Source: a virus. Taken from it: DNA of 39,402 nucleotides. The position numbers and the translations under genes are program-made. This document shows positions 25,028-33,757 of this stretch, in pieces. The stretch is from the IMG/VR virus record IMGVR_UViG_3300032011_002986, positions 1-39,402 of that record, one strand, 5' to 3'. The first letter of the stretch is position 1. The number at the start of each line of letters is the position of its first letter. The notes under the pieces were generated by a model that did not search any database, was not told the DNA's origin, and saw only the letters and a list, made by a program, of their open reading frames with translations.

Positions 25028-25564
25028 TTGATATGTGCAGGTATAGATTATTCAATGAATAGTCCCGCAGTGTGCATTTATAAAAATGGAATACTTAATC
25101 CCAGTAATTGTTCTTATCATTTTTTTGGTTTGGATAAGTGGCGGCCTCGGTGGTCCGCCCTTCAAAATGTGAATTGTTATAAATTCCCAAAAGAGTTGAA
25201 AGATCTAGATAAGTATATGTTTTTGGCAGACTGGACCATAGAGGTAATCCGTCAGTACAATTTTAGAGTGTCCAAAGTTGTTTTGGAAGATTATTCATTT
25301 GGATCTACAGGCAGAGTTTTTCATATTGCGGAAAATGTTGGAATATTAAAATATACATTAAAAAAGAACGGTTTCCGCTATGAAATCGTTCCTCCAACAG
25401 TTATTAAGAAGTATGCCACAGGGAAGGGAAATTCTAATAAAGATGCAATGTTAGAAGCATGGAAAACAGAGCCAGGCACTTTTGATTTAGTTCAAGAGTC
25501 AGGTAACCCGGCTAATGATATTGTTGATTCCTACTTCCTTTGTAAATATGGAGTTAATCAGTGA
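25028..25564 (+). CDS. RuvC-like Holliday junction resolvase
   Basis: This 178-residue RNase-H-fold endonuclease has the four acidic catalytic positions of RuvC-type resolvases: D7 (CAGIDYS), E87 (VVLEDYSF), and D164/D167 (NPANDIVDSY). A lysine-bearing PPTVIKKYATGKGNSNKD region also matches the family. It would resolve branched replication/recombination intermediates before packaging, the job done by gp49 in T4. The start is TTG, with TTAGGA six bases upstream; the nearby ATG is out of frame. Its 3' end overlaps the convergent - strand gene by 11 bases. Confidence 0.85.
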   Translation: MICAGIDYSMNSPAVCIYKNGILNPSNCSYHFFGLDKWRPRWSALQNVNCYKFPKELKDLDKYMFLADWTIEVIRQYNFRVSKVVLEDYSFGSTGRVFHIAENVGILKYTLKKNGFRYEIVPPTVIKKYATGKGNSNKDAMLEAWKTEPGTFDLVQESGNPANDIVDSYFLCKYGVNQ

Positions 25565-25940
25565 ATATATTTACGTCTCGAGTATGTGCAGTAATCTTCT
25601 CGATTTGCTTTTCTAGTATCTCTCGCCTATTTGGCCAATATATGTATTCGTTAGTTGAAGACTTTGCCAAATTGTTCAACAGAGGAACAATCATATCTTC
25701 AACTGTTTTCATTTTTATTTCATACTCTTTGTTTAATTTGTCTTTATGTTTATCAATATCTTCATAATGATAATCCAACAAACTCCATATTTTATTCACT
25801 GTACCTTCAACTTCTTTTATTTGTCCAGCTTTAGCTTCTTTAACAGCGGCTTCAACCACTTTTGTTTCTGGTTCTTTAGCCGTGGCAGTAAAATCCGATT
25901 CACTTACCGTACTAAAACCAAAATCATTTAATTCGTCCAT
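25554..25940 (-). CDS. Conserved marine T4-like phage protein on the - strand
   Basis: This 128-residue protein starting MDELNDFGFSTVSES is the only convincing - strand gene. It has an acidic N-terminus, a helical middle (VEGTVNKIWSLLDYHYEDIDK) and a C-terminal YIYWPNRREILEKQIEKI motif, a layout I associate with a conserved small protein of marine T4-like phages. The start ATG (read 25940 to 25938) has a GAGGG ribosome site. Its start codon abuts the + strand start of the next gene, as CATATG. Function is unknown. Being expressed against the flow suggests its own promoter, which I could not place. Confidence 0.8.
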   Translation of the reverse strand: MDELNDFGFSTVSESDFTATAKEPETKVVEAAVKEAKAGQIKEVEGTVNKIWSLLDYHYEDIDKHKDKLNKEYEIKMKTVEDMIVPLLNNLAKSSTNEYIYWPNRREILEKQIEKITAHTRDVNIFTD

Positions 25941-26819
25941 ATGTACCCTCAAGATTTGCAATTTACTAATATATTTAGGACAGACGAGACTAACATAGGT
26001 GACTGGTATAGTTCCCCTGCTATGTACTTTGATCTACCAGGTAATACAAAAGATATCTGGAAATTAGATCATGCATATGAACCGGAACATGAAAATATCA
26101 TTTATGGTGGAGGTGGACTCATAGGACAAATGAGACCTATGGCGCATACTATAACAAATCAGAAAAATGGTAATTATAAAGTATTTGGATGGGGAATAGG
26201 AGAACATATTTATGTTAGTATGGATGAACAAACACAATCTATTCCTCCAATAGATATATCATATCCCTTTTATATTAGAAAATTTGATTTATTAGGTATT
26301 AGAGATTGGTATCCTGGAATATATACTGCGGTACCTTCAGCTAGATGGGTTCCATGCGCGAGTTGCATGCATGAAGCCTTTGATAAAGAATATGAAGTAA
26401 AAAATGATATTGTTTTCTTTACACATCAATCACTACCAATGTTTATTATTCATATGATGCCTAAACAAACATGGGACTATCCTCATATGGCAAATGATAA
26501 CAAACAAACATTTGAAGAAGTAATAGAATTTCTTGGAAGTTCAGATGTAGTTGTCACAAATTCATATCATGGGGCTTATTGGGCGACTCTTTTAGGAAAA
26601 GCTGTTGTTGCCTTTCCATGGGCTTCTAAATTTCATGGATTAAAACATAAACCAATTCTTTGTCCTGCACCTGATTGGTGGAAGGAATTAAATGATAGGG
26701 AACAACATCAGTATAAACATGCGCTTGAAGAATGTAGGCAAGCAAATAAAGATTTTCATTTAGAAATGATAAATTATATTTTAAATGTACCTCAAACATT
26801 AAAATTCGAGACAACATGA
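25941..26819 (+). CDS. Polysaccharide pyruvyl transferase-family protein
   Basis: This 292-residue protein fits the WcaK/CsaB polysaccharide pyruvyl transferase family. Near the start is TNIGDWYSSPAMYF, then IIYGGGGLIGQ (a nucleotide/sugar-binding Gly loop). The conserved SDVVVTNSYHGAYWATLLGKAVV segment near the end matches the family's R/T-x-H-x2 region. Such enzymes add pyruvate or related groups to surface polysaccharides. It opens a run of sugar genes. No ribosome site precedes the ATG at 25941, so a downstream start is possible. Confidence 0.75.
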   Translation: MYPQDLQFTNIFRTDETNIGDWYSSPAMYFDLPGNTKDIWKLDHAYEPEHENIIYGGGGLIGQMRPMAHTITNQKNGNYKVFGWGIGEHIYVSMDEQTQSIPPIDISYPFYIRKFDLLGIRDWYPGIYTAVPSARWVPCASCMHEAFDKEYEVKNDIVFFTHQSLPMFIIHMMPKQTWDYPHMANDNKQTFEEVIEFLGSSDVVVTNSYHGAYWATLLGKAVVAFPWASKFHGLKHKPILCPAPDWWKELNDREQHQYKHALEECRQANKDFHLEMINYILNVPQTLKFETT

Positions 26820-27853
26820 ATTTAGATATTTACAAATCAACAGATATTCCACAAAGACGTGAAGGTAATATTGCGAAAAGGTCTTTTGGCGGAACAGAAT
26901 TGACAACATTAGAATTGTGGTCCCATTTACCACAAAAATATAAGACAGACTATCAATGGGTGATATCAAGATTATATGATGATGATATGCAAACCGTTTT
27001 ACCTAAAATATGGTGGTTCCATGATTTAGCAGGCGATCCATGTCATAAGCTCCTTGAACATAATTCCGGCCATGAGAATTTTGAAAAATTTATTTTTTCT
27101 AGTCATTGGCAAATGATGACCTTTATATCAAAATATAGTTTACCCACCACTAAATGTGAGGTAATGAAAACAGCGATTTTTCCTCACGATCAATATGAAA
27201 AACCAAAAGAGGATAAACTAAATTTAATATATTGTTCTACTCCTCAAAGAGGATTGCATATTTTATGTAATGCTTTACATGAACTTGAAAGGGATGATTG
27301 GCATTTACACGTTTATTCGTCTTATAGTGTTTATGGATGGAAAGAAAATGATCAACCTTATAAAGAGTTATTTGATCATATAGAAGCGAATCCTAATATG
27401 ACCTTACATCCTTCTGTTATTGGAAGGCCCTTAAGAGAAGAATGGAAAGATATGCATATTTGGGCTTATCCTTGTATTTGGGAGGAGACATCTTGTCGAA
27501 CAGCTATGGAAGCCATGTCCGCAAGAGTTGTTATGTTAACAAATAATTTAGGAGCCTTACCTGAAACATGTTCTGATCATGCAATTATGTATCCTTATGT
27601 TAAAGATGAAATTGAACATTGTTATAGGTTTGCAGATGAGTTAGATAAGTTGATGGACAATTATTGGGACTCTGAAACTCTAGATATAATTAATAGAGCA
27701 AAGAAACATGCCGACAAGTATTATAGCTGGGAGTATAGAGCTCCTAAGTGGATTGAAATGTTAGATTTAATGGAGATTGAAGATGAACTCACCGAAGGAA
27801 AGAATGGATCAGATAACGCAGTTGATGGTGATAACGATGGAGGAGTACGTTAA
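26816..27853 (+). CDS. Glycosyltransferase, GT-B fold (GT4-like)
   Basis: This 345-residue protein has the end-region signature of GT4 glycosyltransferases: EETSCRTAMEAMSARVV, the E-x7-E nucleotide-sugar motif, with NLGALPE just after. An earlier LIYCSTPQRGLHIL segment marks the start of the second Rossmann domain. It overlaps the previous gene as ATGA. It should transfer a sugar (perhaps the heptose made next door) to an unknown acceptor: host or phage glycan, virion protein or DNA. The tail (DNAVDGDNDGG) is acidic and disordered. Confidence 0.8.
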   Translation: MNLDIYKSTDIPQRREGNIAKRSFGGTELTTLELWSHLPQKYKTDYQWVISRLYDDDMQTVLPKIWWFHDLAGDPCHKLLEHNSGHENFEKFIFSSHWQMMTFISKYSLPTTKCEVMKTAIFPHDQYEKPKEDKLNLIYCSTPQRGLHILCNALHELERDDWHLHVYSSYSVYGWKENDQPYKELFDHIEANPNMTLHPSVIGRPLREEWKDMHIWAYPCIWEETSCRTAMEAMSARVVMLTNNLGALPETCSDHAIMYPYVKDEIEHCYRFADELDKLMDNYWDSETLDIINRAKKHADKYYSWEYRAPKWIEMLDLMEIEDELTEGKNGSDNAVDGDNDGGVR

Positions 27854-28276
27854 TTGATTAGAGGAATAGCATTTTCGTGTTTTGATTTATTACACGCCGG
27901 ACATATTACAATGTTAGCAGAAGCGAAACAACATTGTGATTATCTTATTGTTGGATTGCATACATCACCAGGACATAAAAAGAATGTAGTACAATCATGC
28001 TTTGAGCGATGGGTACAATTAAAAGGATGTAAGTATGTGGATGAGATTATCCCATATGAATCAGAAAAAGATCTTAAGAATATACTCAAGACAATAACAC
28101 CTCTTCATATGAGATTTTTAGGTGAAGAATATTTACGTGACAATTTGTTTATAACAGGGTATAATATATGTTTAAATAGAAATATTGAAATTCATTATTG
28201 TCGAAGATATCATGATTATAGTTCAACTGAGTTAAAGGAGAGAATTGCTAGTTTGCCAAACACCTCTAAGAGTTAG
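27854..28276 (+). CDS. Nucleotidyltransferase (HldE C-domain/TagD-like)
   Basis: This 140-residue cytidylyltransferase-superfamily protein has H14-A-G-H17 in FDLLHAGHITML and a YSSTELKERI end (ISSTxLR-type motif). Such enzymes couple a sugar phosphate to CTP or ATP, for example heptose-1-phosphate adenylyltransferase or glycerol-3-phosphate cytidylyltransferase. Its place before a heptose kinase and GmhA favours a heptose-phosphate substrate. The start is TTG with AGGAG eight bases upstream. The 3' end overlaps the kinase gene by 32 bases. Confidence 0.8.
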   Translation: MIRGIAFSCFDLLHAGHITMLAEAKQHCDYLIVGLHTSPGHKKNVVQSCFERWVQLKGCKYVDEIIPYESEKDLKNILKTITPLHMRFLGEEYLRDNLFITGYNICLNRNIEIHYCRRYHDYSSTELKERIASLPNTSKS

Positions 28277-29207
28277 TTTTATTGGCGGCGGAACAGATCT
28301 GCCAGAATATTATAAAAACGCTGGTAAACCAGGAAAAGTGATCAGCGCTGCGATAGACAAATATACATATGTTGTAGTAAATAAGCTTTACAGGAAACAA
28401 TGGGTTTGTAATTATTCTAAGAAAGAAATTTGCAATTCTATTGAGGAAATTCAGCATGAATACATCCGTGAAGTACTTAAACATTTTAAGATAGATTTTG
28501 GTTTAGAGATTACAACGTTAGCAGATATACCTTCTGAAGGTTCAGGGCTTGCATCATCATCAAGTATCTTAGTAGGACTAATACATGCAATTGGAACACT
28601 AGTTAAAGCAGATTTAAACCATGCCGATATAGCTCATCTAGCATGCCGTATTGAGATAGAAATATTAAAGAAGCCAATTGGCAAACAAGACCAGTTTGCT
28701 GTCAGTTACGGCGGTTTTAATACCATTTCCTTTAGGAAACCTGACAGGGTTACTGTTAATGAATTAGATATTGATGAAAACTTTGAGGATATGTTCGTTT
28801 TAGTTAATACGGGTATTCATAGACAATCATCAGATATTTTGACAGATCAAAGAAAAAATACCCAGAGAAAAGTTCAGAAATATGATCGAATGGCAGAATA
28901 TGTTGAAGAGGGTTTGAAACAACTTAATAAAAAAGAATATCTTGAATTTGGATTCACAATGCTTAATTCAATGAGAATAAAACAAGAATTGGCAAAAGGT
29001 ATTATAACTGATAAAATAAATCTGTTGATAAACAGAGCATTGCAAGATATAATAGGTTATAAAATTTGTGGAGCTGGAGGAGGAGGATATTTACTCTTTA
29101 TGACAGAAAATCCTCAGGGTATACAATCAAAATTTGAAGATTTAGATACTTTCAGAATAAAGTTTGATAACCAAGGATCAAGGATAATATTAAATAATGA
29201 AAAGTAA
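28245..29207 (+). CDS. GHMP sugar kinase, heptose-7-phosphate kinase-like (HddA)
   Basis: This 320-residue GHMP kinase begins PLRVSFIGGGTDLPEYY, a start characteristic of the D-glycero-D-manno-heptose-7-phosphate kinase (HddA) branch. The ATP-binding loop PSEGSGLASSSS is at 96-107. The C-terminal GAGGGGYLLF motif is also present. It would phosphorylate the sugar at C1. The start is a TTG at 28245 with AAGGAG a few bases upstream, within the previous gene. It overlaps gmhA by 11 bases, consistent with sequential steps in one pathway. Confidence 0.85.
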   Translation: MLVCQTPLRVSFIGGGTDLPEYYKNAGKPGKVISAAIDKYTYVVVNKLYRKQWVCNYSKKEICNSIEEIQHEYIREVLKHFKIDFGLEITTLADIPSEGSGLASSSSILVGLIHAIGTLVKADLNHADIAHLACRIEIEILKKPIGKQDQFAVSYGGFNTISFRKPDRVTVNELDIDENFEDMFVLVNTGIHRQSSDILTDQRKNTQRKVQKYDRMAEYVEEGLKQLNKKEYLEFGFTMLNSMRIKQELAKGIITDKINLLINRALQDIIGYKICGAGGGGYLLFMTENPQGIQSKFEDLDTFRIKFDNQGSRIILNNEK

Positions 29208-29799
29208 AACTTGGAAACATTTTGCGGATGATGTGGATGGTATATGTCAAGCTGTACGACAAGATCATATAAATCATCTTATAGAAGGTATTTGGGAGGC
29301 ATACAAGTCTCATAAACAATTTTTTATTTGTGGTAATGGTGGGAGTGCGTTAAATGCAAGTCACTTTGCACAAGACTTATCAAAAGGGGTTATTGAAAAT
29401 GGAAGTTCAAAACCTAGGATTAGGGCTATTTCTCTTAGTAACGATATCGGTTTCATCACTGCTACATCTAACGATGATAGCTATGCTAATATATTTGTAA
29501 ATCAGCTTATAACGCTCGCTAATGAAGGTGATTCATTATTTGTTATAAGTGGCAGTGGGAACTCAGAAAATGTCGTTAGAGCCGTTGATTACGCTGAATT
29601 AAACGGGATTAAGACGTATGGTATCTTAGGATATGATGGTGGTGTATGTAAGTCTAAAGTTCAGAAATTTATACATATTAACTATAATCATATGGAAATA
29701 TGCGAAAGCGTAATGTCTATCATATTACATTACGTAATGTGTGAATTAAAAACAAGACATGAAAATTATAGACTTGCAAGAATTCAAGAAGAGTCGTAA
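29197..29799 (+). CDS. gmhA: Phosphoheptose isomerase GmhA
   Basis: This 200-residue SIS-domain protein isomerises sedoheptulose 7-phosphate to heptose 7-phosphate. The family's GNGGSALNASHFAQDL (about 48-63) and ISGSGNSENV (about 117-126) sugar-phosphate loops are visible, and the ICESVMSIILHYV end helix carries a conserved Glu. It overlaps the kinase before it. Together with the kinase and nucleotidyltransferase it supplies most steps to a nucleotide-activated heptose; a dedicated GmhB phosphatase is not seen. Confidence 0.88.
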   Translation: MKSKTWKHFADDVDGICQAVRQDHINHLIEGIWEAYKSHKQFFICGNGGSALNASHFAQDLSKGVIENGSSKPRIRAISLSNDIGFITATSNDDSYANIFVNQLITLANEGDSLFVISGSGNSENVVRAVDYAELNGIKTYGILGYDGGVCKSKVQKFIHINYNHMEICESVMSIILHYVMCELKTRHENYRLARIQEES

Positions 29800-30073
29800 T
29801 CTTAAAAAGGCCACAGCAGAAACTGATGTACCTTTAAAAGTGGATAGTTTTTACAAACATAAGGATATGCCATTATGGATTCATGTTATGGGACAAAGTA
29901 TTCCTAGTTTATTTGGTGGAGGCCAAATGATAATAGCACAAGCACATGATGGTAAGGTGTTATGTTTTGAATACGGAGAAGAATTGAATTGGGAGCCTGT
30001 TTCATTTAATGTTTTTGATAGGATAGTAATGGAAACACAAAATAATCAACCTGAGCCTCCAGAGGCGAGTTAA
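29759..30073 (+). CDS. Conserved phage hypothetical protein
   Basis: This 104-residue protein contains TDVPLKVDSFYKHKDMPLWIHVMG, a compact strand-rich domain found, as I recall, in marine T4-like phages. The start is uncertain: ATG 29759 overlaps gmhA by 41 bases without a clear ribosome site. The Pro/Glu-rich tail (NNQPEPPEAS) is probably disordered. Followed at once by another conserved gene and RNase H, so it belongs to the core block rather than the sugar cassette. Confidence 0.55.
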   Translation: MKIIDLQEFKKSRNLKKATAETDVPLKVDSFYKHKDMPLWIHVMGQSIPSLFGGGQMIIAQAHDGKVLCFEYGEELNWEPVSFNVFDRIVMETQNNQPEPPEAS

Positions 30074-30074
30074 T

Positions 30075-30863
30075 ATGGCATTTCAGAAAAGGTCACTTGA
30101 AGCGAAGCATATGGGTGAGGAGCCTGATCCAAGGGATTGGATGGAAATGGATGAAGAGGCTCTAACAGATCGAATGCATGACTCATTTAGATGGTATTAT
30201 AAATTTTATGATTTTAAAGAAACAATGGTTTTTGTTTCTGAATATTATAAAAAGAATAAAGTTAAGACAACATCACCTAAAAAGATTAAACCAATAGATT
30301 TACAAGAAGTAGGAATGCATGTTGGTTATATTGCGCGATTAAAAACACGAGGGCTTGATCGATGTCCGGAGAAACTTGAAACTCTTTTTATTGAGAAGCT
30401 TAAAAAGATTGAAGATATTGCTAATAGAAGAAAAAATCAACAGGAAGAAATACAGGAAAATAAAGTAAAACCAGATATTCAGCAAAGAATGCGTGCTCTG
30501 GCAAAGAAATTGGCATTTGATGTAGAAGAAGTTGTAGAACAACAAATTGATAGTGGTTTTAAAGATAAATTTAATTTCAAGAACTTTGTTAAACAAAATA
30601 AGATTACTAAGCCTGTTGCAAAACATTTGAAAGAAGAAATAAATTTAATGGCAGAGGAGATACGATTAGCAAAAGATGGCGACCCGGATCTTAAAGAAGC
30701 ATATAGCCATTTAAATGGAATTATTAAAAATAGATTAATCAAATTTTATGATAATTTGATTGAGGAATGCGATAACATTCAAACGGTGAAAAAGGAAAAT
30801 ATTAAACCTGTTAAGTTAAATTGGTATAGAAGGAATAAAAACAAAAAGAAAAAGAAAAAATGA
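30075..30863 (+). CDS. Conserved phage protein upstream of RNase H
   Basis: This 262-residue, mostly helical protein has an N-terminal part (DPRDWMEMDEEALTDRMHDS; FRWYYKFYDFKETMVFVSEYY) and a long charged middle. It ends in a very basic tail (YRRNKNKKKKKK). The A-rich run coding this tail (about 30838-30860) leads straight into the start of RNase H, so polymerase slippage there could matter. No enzyme motif is recognised. The basic tail may bind nucleic acid. Confidence 0.6.
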   Translation: MAFQKRSLEAKHMGEEPDPRDWMEMDEEALTDRMHDSFRWYYKFYDFKETMVFVSEYYKKNKVKTTSPKKIKPIDLQEVGMHVGYIARLKTRGLDRCPEKLETLFIEKLKKIEDIANRRKNQQEEIQENKVKPDIQQRMRALAKKLAFDVEEVVEQQIDSGFKDKFNFKNFVKQNKITKPVAKHLKEEINLMAEEIRLAKDGDPDLKEAYSHLNGIIKNRLIKFYDNLIEECDNIQTVKKENIKPVKLNWYRRNKNKKKKKK

Positions 30864-31711
30864 TACTCGTTGATTATAATCAGATGATAATTGCTAATTT
30901 TATGATATTTCAAAAGCAATTTGAACCTGGAAAAGAAAATGATATGGTTCGCCATATGGTTATGAATAACATTAAGATGATTCGTAATCGTTTTTGCGAC
31001 AAATATGGAAGTGACATGGTTTTTTGTTGCGATAATAAAAATAATTGGAGAAAAGATTATTTTCCATTATATAAGGCAAATCGTAAGAAAGCCAGAGAAG
31101 AAAATAAACAGAATATAGATTGGAAAGCTTTATTTGGAGTTATTGATGATATTCGTTCTGAATTAGAAGAATACATGCCTTATAAGGTTGTTACTATGGA
31201 TGGATGTGAAGCAGATGATATTATAGGCGTTATATGTAAGAATTATAATACAGATCCTATTTTAATTGTTTCATCAGATAAAGATTTTATCCAATTACAA
31301 AAATATAATAACATTTCACAATGGTCTCCTTTAACAAAGAAATTTTTAAATGACCCTAAACCTGAAGAACAGCTAAGGGCTTTAATTGTAAAAGGTGATC
31401 GTAGTGACGGAGTACCAAATATATTGTCAAATGATAATTGTTTGGTAGAAGGGTTACGTCAAAAGCCACTTTCAAAGAAGAAAATTGAAAAATGGATAAG
31501 CGGAAACCCAGAAGAATTGTTTGAAGGAGAGCTTTTACGCAATTATAAGAGGAATGAAACTCTTATAGATTTAGAGTGTATACCGGATTCAATTCAGATA
31601 AATATACAAACACGGTATGAAAGAAAACAGTACACCGGCCGTGATAAAATGCTTAGTTATTTTATTAAGCATAGACTTAAAGAATTGACTGAATCCATTC
31701 AGGAGTTTTAG
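30860..31711 (+). CDS. rnh: RNase H / 5'-3' flap exonuclease (T4 Rnh type)
   Basis: This 283-residue FEN-type nuclease removes RNA primers from lagging-strand fragments. Conserved acidic residues appear in the order expected: ILVDYNQM at the start, VFCCDNKNNWRKDYFPLYKANRK, then GCEADDIIGVI and IVSSDKDFIQL. GDRSDGVPNI is the helix-hairpin-helix entry. T4 Rnh is 305 residues. It overlaps the previous stop as ATGA, with AAAGAAAAAA upstream. Confidence 0.93.
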   Translation: MILVDYNQMIIANFMIFQKQFEPGKENDMVRHMVMNNIKMIRNRFCDKYGSDMVFCCDNKNNWRKDYFPLYKANRKKAREENKQNIDWKALFGVIDDIRSELEEYMPYKVVTMDGCEADDIIGVICKNYNTDPILIVSSDKDFIQLQKYNNISQWSPLTKKFLNDPKPEEQLRALIVKGDRSDGVPNILSNDNCLVEGLRQKPLSKKKIEKWISGNPEELFEGELLRNYKRNETLIDLECIPDSIQINIQTRYERKQYTGRDKMLSYFIKHRLKELTESIQEF

Positions 31712-31714
31712 ATT

Positions 31715-32170
31715 ATGACACTTATAGAATTATTTAACGCGATTGACAAAGCTAAAAGTCAGAAAGAGAGAGGAGAATTACTAACACAAAATAAAAGTCA
31801 CCATTTGGAGAACCTACTGTGGTACGTGTTTCATCCAGATGTAAAATTTTTATTGCCTGAAGGTAATCCACCGTACCAAGCTCAAGCAGAAGATCCACAA
31901 TCAACATTGTTATACGGACAGATCCGTAAATTGAGATATTTTGCAGAAGGCCCCGGCGGTACTGACTTTTGTGCTGGTAATAACATTAATCCTATAAAAA
32001 GAGAAACAATGTTCATCACTATGTTAGAAAGTGTGACACCAACTGAAGCTGAGTTACTTATTAAATTGAGTAAGAAAGATCTCGGCGTTCGTGGGTTGAC
32101 TTATAAGTTAGTGGCGGAAGTGTTTCCTCATCTCATTCCGCCAATGCCGGAAACTAAAAAAAGCAAGTAG
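31715..32170 (+). CDS. Conserved phage protein (DUF6433-like)
   Basis: This 151-residue protein begins TLIELFNAIDKAKSQKERGELL and includes LENLLWYVFHPDVKFLLPEG and PTEAELLIKLSKKDLGVRGLTY. This resembles the small family found next to RNase H in marine T4-like phages and recalls the N-terminal helical domain of DNA ligases. The assignment is from memory. AGGAG is ten bases before the ATG. Possibly a DNA-metabolism accessory. Confidence 0.65.
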   Translation: MTLIELFNAIDKAKSQKERGELLTQNKSHHLENLLWYVFHPDVKFLLPEGNPPYQAQAEDPQSTLLYGQIRKLRYFAEGPGGTDFCAGNNINPIKRETMFITMLESVTPTEAELLIKLSKKDLGVRGLTYKLVAEVFPHLIPPMPETKKSK

Positions 32171-32178
32171 TACCATTT

Positions 32179-32207
32179 TTTACATACATGGGAATGTGAA
32201 TTAACAT
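32179..32207 (+). promoter_or_regulatory. Possible promoter for the endolysin gene
   Basis: TTTACA (32179-32184) and TAACAT (32202-32207) are spaced by 17 bases. A small inverted repeat (AATGT/ACATT) overlaps the -10 side. The match is partial (five and four of six). CGGAG follows as ribosome site for the ATG at 32221. Evidence is weak. Confidence 0.35.
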
Positions 32208-32220
32208 TTCGGAGCAATTT

Positions 32221-32853
32221 ATGTTTAAGATAATAGCTACTATTGCTATCTTATTAGCAGTAGTATCCTATCCCGTAAAAATCGTGCATCAGAAAGCAGA
32301 CGCTGCTAAAGTTGAGTCCACCCCCAACAAAAGCGTTACTCTAAAGCAACATTTGGAAACCCCACGTGTAAGCTTCACGAAGCCGATTAGCAAATGGACA
32401 GGAACAAATAATAATTATGTAAATCAACAGGAAGAAATAGCCTGTTTGTCAAAGAATATCTATTTCGAAGCCGCAATTGAAAGTACTGCTGGGAAACTAG
32501 CAGTGGCACATGTTACACTTAATAGAGTTCTAGATAAAAATTTCCCGAACTCCTATTGTAAGGTAGTTCATGATGCCCAGCTTCACGCAAATGGTCATCC
32601 TAAACGAGACTTGTGTCAATTTTCTTGGTATTGCGATGGTAAACATGACGTACCATATCCAGGAAAAAATTGGGAAAAGATACAAAAACTATCAGCATGG
32701 TTTTATAACAGTAGCAAATATAAAAAGGGTAGTTTTTTAAAAGATATAACAGATGGTGCAACACATTACCATGCTGATTATATTGATGATCCACGCTGGT
32801 CTAAATACAAAAAAAGAACAGTAAAAATTGATACTCATATTTTTTATAGGTAA
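32221..32853 (+). CDS. SleB/CwlJ-type cell wall hydrolase (endolysin)
   Basis: This 210-residue protein is a peptidoglycan hydrolase of the Hydrolase_2 (SleB/CwlJ) family. The core is IACLSKNIYFEAAIESTAGKL...VAHVTLNRV (about 75-108), with CQFSWYCDGK further on, and an end THYHADYIDDPRW typical of phage members. An N-terminal hydrophobic segment (residues about 3-20) suggests a signal-anchor or secreted endolysin that reaches the periplasm without a conventional holin. It likely lyses the host or assists release. Confidence 0.88.
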   Translation: MFKIIATIAILLAVVSYPVKIVHQKADAAKVESTPNKSVTLKQHLETPRVSFTKPISKWTGTNNNYVNQQEEIACLSKNIYFEAAIESTAGKLAVAHVTLNRVLDKNFPNSYCKVVHDAQLHANGHPKRDLCQFSWYCDGKHDVPYPGKNWEKIQKLSAWFYNSSKYKKGSFLKDITDGATHYHADYIDDPRWSKYKKRTVKIDTHIFYR

Positions 32854-32856
32854 ATT

Positions 32857-33120
32857 ATGCCATTTTATGATTATAAGTGTGAATGCGGTCATGAGTTTGA
32901 AGAATTTTTTAAAATAGCAGATCGCGATAAACCAACTAAAGAGCCGTGTCCTTCTTGTAACGAGGACACGGTAACAATGAAAGTTCACTGTCCCGGATTT
33001 GTATATGATAATATTTCAGGCACAACAGCAAAAGGTCACAAAAAGAAACCAGACGAAGCTTTTACTGATCACCTGAAACAAATGAAGCGGAATTATCCGG
33101 GGAGCAATATGAATGTTTAA
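32857..33120 (+). CDS. FmdB-like zinc ribbon protein
   Basis: This 87-residue protein begins MPFYDYKCECGHEFEEFF and has C8/C10 and C31-P-S-C34, the zinc-ribbon of the FmdB putative regulator family, common in phages. A basic tail follows. A role in transcription is often suggested but not proven. It starts three bases after the endolysin stop and overlaps the nuclease gene by 8 bases. Confidence 0.8.
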   Translation: MPFYDYKCECGHEFEEFFKIADRDKPTKEPCPSCNEDTVTMKVHCPGFVYDNISGTTAKGHKKKPDEAFTDHLKQMKRNYPGSNMNV

Positions 33121-33757
33121 TCATGTAGAACTTGAATTTGAAGAATTACAAACCACTAATATAGATGGCCAGAGGGTGTACAAAACGCCCGACGGCTCCT
33201 TTCCCTCCATTACAACCGTTCTAGGTAGAAAAAAAGCCCAATTTTTTAAAGAATGGAGGGAAAGAATTGGTGAAGAAGAAGCAAATAAAATAACTACAAA
33301 AGCTACACGTCGTGGAACAAACGTGCATACAGTTGTAGAAAATTATCTTGCTAACAACTCAGATTATTTTGGTAAAAGTCAACCAAATGTTCGAGAGCTG
33401 TTTAATACCATCAAACCCTTTATAGATTCTCATCTTGATAATATTGCCGGTATTGAAATACCTCTTTGGTCTAAAAAATTAGGTGTCGCTGGTCGTTGCG
33501 ATTGTGTAGCAGATTGGAAAGGTGAGAAAGCAATATTAGATTGGAAGACATCCAATAAGATAAAAAGGAAAGAATGGTGTGAAGATTATTTCTTGCAGGC
33601 AACAGCTTATTCAATAATGTTTGAAGAACGCACAGGAATCCCAATAAATAGTATTGTTATAGTTATGGCAGTTGAGAATGAGGAGCCGCAGATCTTTGAG
33701 GAAAAAACACCAGATTACTGGAAACTCTTAGAGACCACATTGAAGGAATGGAAATGA
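33113..33757 (+). CDS. PD-(D/E)XK exonuclease (RecB/MGME1-like)
   Basis: This 214-residue nuclease has the core GVAGRCDCVADWKGEKAILDWKTSNK, where the acid/acid-x-Lys (D...DWK) residues form the metal site. An upstream RRGTNVHTVVENYL helix and a downstream DYFLQATAYSIMFEE helix match RecB/MGME1-type nucleases. It probably trims DNA ends in replication or recombination. It starts by overlapping the zinc-ribbon gene and overlaps the epimerase start by 4 bases. Confidence 0.85.
   Translation: MFNHVELEFEELQTTNIDGQRVYKTPDGSFPSITTVLGRKKAQFFKEWRERIGEEEANKITTKATRRGTNVHTVVENYLANNSDYFGKSQPNVRELFNTIKPFIDSHLDNIAGIEIPLWSKKLGVAGRCDCVADWKGEKAILDWKTSNKIKRKEWCEDYFLQATAYSIMFEERTGIPINSIVIVMAVENEEPQIFEEKTPDYWKLLETTLKEWK

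Noticed and set aside
25561-25931. + strand open frames inside the - strand gene at 25554-25940
   Set aside because: They are Phe/Ile/Ser-rich shadows, while the - strand protein has a convincing start, ribosome site and a familiar phage pattern.
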